A stretch of 64,000 bases of DNA, taken from Trichostrongylus colubriformis. Taxonomy: Eukaryota; Nematoda; Chromadorea; Rhabditida; Trichostrongylidae. The DNA lies in contig OZ022261.1 of the NCBI GenBank assembly GCA_963978905.1, positions 5,643,992 through 5,707,991 of the forward strand, written 5' to 3'. Below the pieces are notes generated by a model. It was not told where the DNA came from. It made no database searches and saw only the letters and a list, made by a program, of their open reading frames with translations. The position numbers were made by a program, and so were the translations under genes. Shown here piece after piece: positions 58,501 to 64,000 of this stretch. Numbering within the stretch: the stretch's first letter is position 1; each line of letters starts with the position of its first letter.

Positions 58501-60612
58501 ACGATGAAAAAGAAGCATGAAAACGAATCGAGGGATTTTGAGAAAAAAACTGCCAGGAAAAAAAACGAGAAAAAATGGAAACTGTGTTCACCTGAGATTG
58601 ACAGGCCCTTCATCGTTCTGTTCTTCCCATTCGGTGGAGTGAAGAACACGACCGGATGCGAGCTTGGGTCACCTGAAAAGGTCCAATTTGATATTGATCA
58701 CGTCTCGATTCATTGAAGAAGACGACCGGAAATCAAGAAATACCATAACTTGAGAACAGAACTACTATACTGAGAAAAGGAAATGGGCATTAGGGTCAAA
58801 CAGAATCGGTGTGGAGGGAGGGAGTTAGAGAGGGAGGGAGGGGGGAAGATGCAACTTTGCGTCAACTTCGAAGCTCCTTTCCCTCACTAGGCTTGGGTTG
58901 AAATTCATATTCCCTCCTCCTTCGTGAAAAAGCATCTGCCAGACATCTGTTTCATCTGCTTTAGTCTAAGCCTAGAAAGGGAAGGCAGCTGCGACGTTGG
59001 GAAATACTTTGCGTCTTTCCCCCGCCTGACTTTATTTGACCCAGGCATTACAACAGATAGATAAATAAAAGAGCAGAAAGGACATTTTGCATATGAAAAA
59101 GGAAAGGATAATCATGGGCGGGGGTTGGATTGCGTGACTTTTGGGAGCTTGAGATGACGATTTCGCGCCCGTTATCGATATCGCACCCCCGTGGACCAAT
59201 GATATTTGCTGTACAGGGGCAACAAGTCACGTAAACCGGAAATCAATTGGTGACTGGCCTGAAGAAATGAGAGCGGCGGATTGATCGCCTTTCAAACAGA
59301 TCCATCAGGTTTGCCTGAGGTGGGGGGGGGGTGTTTTGGGTTGGAAAGAGAGATGGGTTTGCACCCGAATCGAAGGTTCTCCAAAAAACTTTCAAACGCA
59401 TCGGTTGGCGAGCTGATGGGAAATATTGCACTTACTAACCACTGTTCCCAACAACATAGAACACCCAAGGTATACCTACCATCATCCGACCCAGGATATC
59501 TATGGGAGGAAGCCAACCGAAAGGAAGAAAAGGAAATAAGAAACTGAGCAATAGAATACCTCCCACCGGTAATGGTTGAAATAGGGATTAATGCCAAAAA
59601 GAGCACGGATGACTTCCCAAGTGCAACAATTTTCGTGTTAACGATAGACTTTCGATTTGACCCACGATATGAAGTAACAACTAGGAATTCGAAGCATAAA
59701 GAACGTTGAGAGAAAACAGCCCGAATAAGGTGATTGAGGCCAAAGGATTACAAGGGAAAACAGTCCGAATAAGATTTTCGAAGCCAATGTGTGTTTACAA
59801 GAAAACAGCCCAAATAATTTTGATGCTCTGTAAACCCTAGATCATTCCGACCTTGGAAAAGACCAAAAGAACCTAATTCTAAGCACCACAACTGTAATCA
59901 ATCCCAAACAAAAAACTGATAGCGTCGACGTCTCGTCCTCGAGCGTTTTGTGTCTAGGCACGCACCTGCACAAAGTAAGCTTAAAGTTCTGGTTTAACCG
60001 AGCTAATTAGAAAAATTACGCCAAATACCCGCCACCGTAACACCAACCTTGTTCACGTTCTCCTACTAAGCATCATAAATCTTCATCCTCAGAGTGAAGA
60101 AGTATCTCTTACATATCGAGCGTCCTAACAAAAAGCAAACTGTACAATGAATTCAAAAAATGAACGAGAAAAAGAGGTAAACCATGAGTAAAGAGGAAGA
60201 AGTACATTACCGAATAGATTTGCAGACACTCGATTTGTACAGAAAATGATTTCTCTGTACCAGGCGAGTGTCATGTCAGGAAATCTGGTTACAACTCTCC
60301 CTGTTTCTCTTGTTTCCTGTTTATCCCTCTTTTCCCTGCAGCTCTTGTGGCCGCGCCCGTCCAACGCCTCGCCTGGTCTCTTTGAAGAACTCTATCTTAG
60401 CCATTTACTTGTACATGCGCGTAGAGCTTTGCACGCGGCCCTTAGTAAGCAAATACAACATAGATATAAGAGTAACAAGAACAACAAAAAAGTTTTTCGT
60501 GGATTTGTTCTAATGAGTGGTAGAAGACTATACTAAATTCGACATCCAATAGTGAGAAACACTTAGTAATTTAGTCTTCTAGGTTTCGGAGTGACGTCTA
60601 TATGACTTCCAG
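58501..60612. other. no gene recognised
   Basis: 59160-59230 carries an inverted CCCGTTATCGATATCG motif related to the TATCGATAACGGG repeats of unit AB. 60415-60510 is a partial copy of the inverted-repeat element at 5733. No upstream dihydropyrimidine dehydrogenase exon could be found here. Confidence 0.35.
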
Positions 60613-62832
60613 GAGTGGGTCTTGCTTGTGGACAGGATCCAGAAATTGTCAAAACGATTTGCAGCTGGATCAGAAGTGCTGTAAAGGTGAAACTTTATGT
60701 ACTAGTGTTGTGCCCGACATATGAGTGTGGTGTTCAGCGTGAAACTGTATAATGTTTGCAAACAACCCGACTACGTAAATGTCATCCAGATACCCTTCTT
60801 CGCCAAAATGACCCCGAACATCACGGATATTCGTGCAATCGCTCGTGCAGCCAAGGAGGGTGGAGCGGATGGAGTCACCGCTACGAGTACCGTGTCAGGC
60901 CTAATGCACCTGAGAGTCGATGGAACTGCATGGCCAGCCGTAGGAGCAGTCAAAAGGTTATGGGATCCTTCACAGTACAAATATCACCGACAAAATCTAT
61001 GGTGACGACGTGTGCGGATGTTCAATCGTGGAAGGAGTTTGGCAGCTTTTTGGTCGTTCTTAAAGAAGCAGAGACTCACAACAAAATGTAAACCTAGCTC
61101 TAACCCTTATCATAAATGTTGCACAAAATAAGGCCTCACAATTAAGCAACTCGCATTGAAAAGCGCGCCTCGGGGTTTTCATTGCAGCCTTAATTGCATG
61201 TATTTCGGTGGTACAGATTACAATGATCCAGTAGCTGCGGAGGGCGGGGCAACATTTATGGCAAGTTGGCATGGCCGCCCTCGCTGAATAGATCATTCTT
61301 TCCAGTGAGGGCGCGAAAGCACGTCCTCGATAGTGGGTGGGGTCTCCTTTCTCAGGTTCCAAAGCGTTCATCCGTTCTTTCTCTATTGCACTCGTTGTAC
61401 TAGTACTTCTTTCCTCTACCTTCAGTCAGTCGGCCGGAAGGAGGTACGCCAGGTTGTTCACTGCTGAGCTCCGCCCACGCGGTCGCTGTCCATTGGTCAG
61501 TCTCCCCTCGCATCGGCTGCGATGCCCATTGTAACTCTACCCATGCTCTCGGAATTCCCTTTCACTTCGAAGTGTAGTTCTGTTCTCTGTGCTGCTAATA
61601 AAAATTATAACAAACCACAATTATAAATATTAATCAGTTCAGAAACATCAACGAAATTTGCACGATGAACAACAGCACCTTTTTTCCAGAACTTCATATG
61701 GCCGAAATCGGCCTGGCATTCTTGTCTGCCGGCGCTTCCGCTCTTCAGGTAACCATCCATTTTATATATTCATCGCAGATGATACTCAGCTGGTTGTTTG
61801 TATTTACTTACAATAGTAATAAGCTGAAGATTATGGGAAATAGGAAACATACACTCTGAAAAAACGATTGATCCTATATCACTGTAGTTTCCATCACGGA
61901 GCCCTGCGTTTTCATTCTCACTTTCTTTCTCGTTTTCTTATGCAACTTGATAACACTCCTTTACAATGTAAGAATCAATGTATCTTTGCATCGATTCCCT
62001 TTGCGCCGATAAATCGCCTATTTCACAGGTTTATCATATTTTGGCCAATATTGCTTTTCATACCCTCTGTGAAACAACCAAGCTCTTCAATGCATGTCAA
62101 TTACACTACTGCAGTTGCGGTGCGGCTTTGAGGACGCTGCGCGACATCAAACGGTGGGCGCGGTTCGCTTTCACCCACTGACCAATCCCAACTCAGCCTA
62201 CGATATCGCACCGGCGCCCTGGCCTACATCACACCACTACATGCGCGTTTCAGTTCCTCTACAAAAGTTCCATTGCTTCCGGAGAGATCCAGCCTTGCAG
62301 TATGGGGACGCCGATATGAATAAGTCACTCAAATTTCCATCAACAAGCCTCTCGACCGATCTCTCAACTGATTCTGAGGTTTTGGTTTTTGCTGACATTA
62401 ACAACTTTACCGAATCTCTCAACCACTTGCTACCTCTTCAACTATGGCTGGCATCATAGCGAAACTTTTGCTTATCTCAGGTCTGCTCGGCAGAACCAGG
62501 AATTCACCGTCGTAGATGACTACTGTGCTGGATTACGAGCTCTACTTTATCTGAAGGGCGCGAAATCTCTGAAGGAGTGGGACGGCCAGAGTCCTCCAGT
62601 TGAGAAATCAAAAGTAAAACCAGTCACGGGGAAAAATACAGTATGATCCAGGAAAGAAATTATATGTTATGAAATGACCGACTGGTCTCAGAGATTACCA
62701 AACTTTGGCAAATTGCGAGAAGAACGTTATCTCGTGGAGAAGAAGACCTCCAAGAATAACCTCATCCAGCCAAGCGACGACTGTTTCGCTTCCCGTCCGG
62801 ACTTGAATGTGGACGCTGTTCCCACTATCCAG
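60613..62832 (+). pseudogene. dpyd-1: dihydropyrimidine dehydrogenase, C-terminal-half exons, probably decayed
   Basis: The family reduces uracil and thymine with NADPH in the cytosol, the first step of pyrimidine breakdown. Five exons: 60613-60686 ([15 protein letters not shown]), 60790-60956 ([32 protein letters not shown]), 61690-61748 (EIGLAFLSAGASALQ), 62481-62640 (NQEFTVVDDYCAGLRALLYL, WDGQSPP) and 62692-62832 (RLPNFGKLREERY, VPTIQ). All have GT/AG borders. Damage: the TTYGGVSG-to-ATGGI segment expected between exons 2 and 3 is missing or unrecognisable. Exon 4 is 5 nt short at its start, which shifts the frame. The Asn of the TATNT motif, which contacts the pyrimidine, is Ser. Neither the N-terminal FeS/FAD part nor the last FeS domain was found. 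A single skipped-acceptor isoform could rescue exon 4, so a working gene is not fully excluded. Confidence 0.8.
61200..61600. other. GC-rich island inside the dihydropyrimidine dehydrogenase intron
   Basis: GC-rich sequence with GCCCACGCGGTCGCTGTCCA and TTGGTCAG, unlike the A/T-rich surroundings. It could be a mobile-element remnant that replaced the missing exon. No clear terminal repeats. Confidence 0.3.
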
Positions 62833-64000
62833 GTAATATCATACATACGGATCTTTTCCATAGCTCCAGTGAATCCTTAAATTTGGATCTTTATTGTTGA
62901 AGCCATGGAAAGAAGAATGGTAATTTTGTGGGTCGTTAGTTCAAAATGAATGCTCGAGGCCCAGAGAGACGATATGTGGCCAACTCGCGACCGAGAAGCG
63001 TGCCTTACAGGCACCATCAGGGGTAAGGGAAAACTGAGATCTGGGAGTACATGTTCTCTGAAAAAGAGCCTTCTACTTCAGAAGAGGTCATATGTGGCGA
63101 AATCGCATTAAAAAAGCGCGGCTTGGGGTCTTATGACGACCCCGCAGCACGGCATGTCGTTATGCGGTTATGCGGCCGGGGGAGTCGCCGTGGAGGGGCG
63201 GGACAACAATCGCGGCCAGCTGGTTCAAACTCTGGCCTGTCTTCAGTCTACTCCGGCTAGAGACGCAGAGGACGAGAGAGAGGAGGGGGATTTTCGGGTT
63301 CCTATTTCTCGGTTTTTTTCGCCGTTTCATGTCGTTCTTTCTCCACTGTTATATTACTGAGCACCCCTACTTTCGTAAACCCCCAAATTGCCAGATTTGC
63401 CCCTACCGTGTCTTTGAGCTCCTTGTCATGGCTCTACGGCAGCGCACTCGGCGCGACCGGCGACTCGCGACCGAGAAGCGTGTGGCTTTCGTAGGGGCAA
63501 GGAGGGCTAAAAAGCCGAAGCTGTTATCCAAGAAATTCGAGACTGTCGGCTGCGACGTAAACGTATGTAGGTACATTATACACGGAAAGAAAACAAAGAG
63601 AAAAATCAGCGAACGAGAGCAGCAGGGACATAACACAAAAACATGCAACAAGCTGTATGTAGTCCTTTTGAAAATCCTCTCGAAAAACATTCAATTTCGA
63701 TGTGCTGCCTCTCAAAATCTAAGGTTTTGCGCATAGGGCGGGGGGCTGTCAAGGAGACGAGGCTTCAAAAATCTAGTCACGCATGGTTTGAACTTGAATG
63801 GGGCAAAGAAAATTAGTAGCATGTTTGCCGATGGAGGAACCAAAAGCAACCCCTCGCCTTTTCTCAACCTATCAGAAGCGCAAACTCTTCGACGAATTGA
63901 CCCTGACTGTGACAGCCTTCCGATTCCTTGGTTGATATACCGGGCCATTTCAAAGAGGATAATTAGATGATGGATCAGATGGATCAAGTACGATAGCCAC
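62833..64000. other. no gene recognised
   Basis: After the last dihydropyrimidine dehydrogenase exon I see no further exon of that gene. CTCGCGACCGAGAAGCGTG is present at both about 62985 and 63464. 63100-63400 resembles 57130-57430. A basic open frame ends at 63736 but has no recognisable domain. Confidence 0.35.

Noticed and set aside
61230..61570. Promoter with a CCAAT-type box for a downstream gene
   Set aside because: It lies within the dihydropyrimidine dehydrogenase intron, and no start exon follows. GC content alone is not evidence.
63170..63736. 188-codon plus-strand frame as a gene
   Set aside because: The first half overlaps a weak dispersed repeat, the rest is a basic low-information sequence, and no splice or domain support is visible.

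Overview
The window is eukaryotic. It looks like an animal genome rich in mobile and satellite DNA, most likely a clade V parasitic nematode of the hookworm type. This is inferred from 44-126 nt introns with GTAAG donors and TTTCAG-type acceptors, several mariner-family remnants, many small TA-flanked inverted-repeat elements, and single exons scattered over kilobases. No bacterial operon, rRNA, functional tRNA or CRISPR locus is visible, and no complete gene lies inside the window.

Layout. 1-9.5 kb: end of a mariner transposase, then plus-strand exons (819-2079), prominin-like membrane exons (3839-4241) and a plus-strand last exon (8289-8480). This converges on a minus-strand three-exon gene end (8905-9490). 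Between them lie foldback and inverted-repeat transposons. 9.5-18.8 kb: mostly repeats, including a perfect 29-bp-arm hairpin, a roughly 1.9 kb dispersed repeat present twice, a decayed kinesin gene and one isolated exon. 18.8-37.8 kb: a satellite of about 108 monomers of 175 bp, each with a TTAGGG-like hairpin. 37.8-40.3 kb: a truncated copy of a repeat family called here unit AB. 40.3-44.2 kb: a second, related satellite of about 23 monomers of 168 bp, in which the hairpin has been replaced by a 33-bp perfect palindrome. 44.3-48.7 kb: another unit AB copy, split by a 2.8 kb nested palindrome carrying two foldback mariner derivatives. 48.7-50.7 kb: tRNA-derived SINE-like repeats. 50.8-54.9 kb: the most intact unit AB copy, with splice-bounded exon-like blocks and a GTCC-rich tandem tract. 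55-58.5 kb: more GTCC/GGAC tracts and an inverted unit AB copy. 60.6-62.8 kb: five exons matching the C-terminal half of dihydropyrimidine dehydrogenase, apparently decayed.

The genes do not form an evident pathway. The main story is repeat biology: a satellite that has generated a palindromic daughter satellite, and mariner elements that have repeatedly become tail-to-tail foldback elements. All identifications come from reading the sequence by eye with no database search. Exon boundaries are predictions from splice motifs and phase matching.
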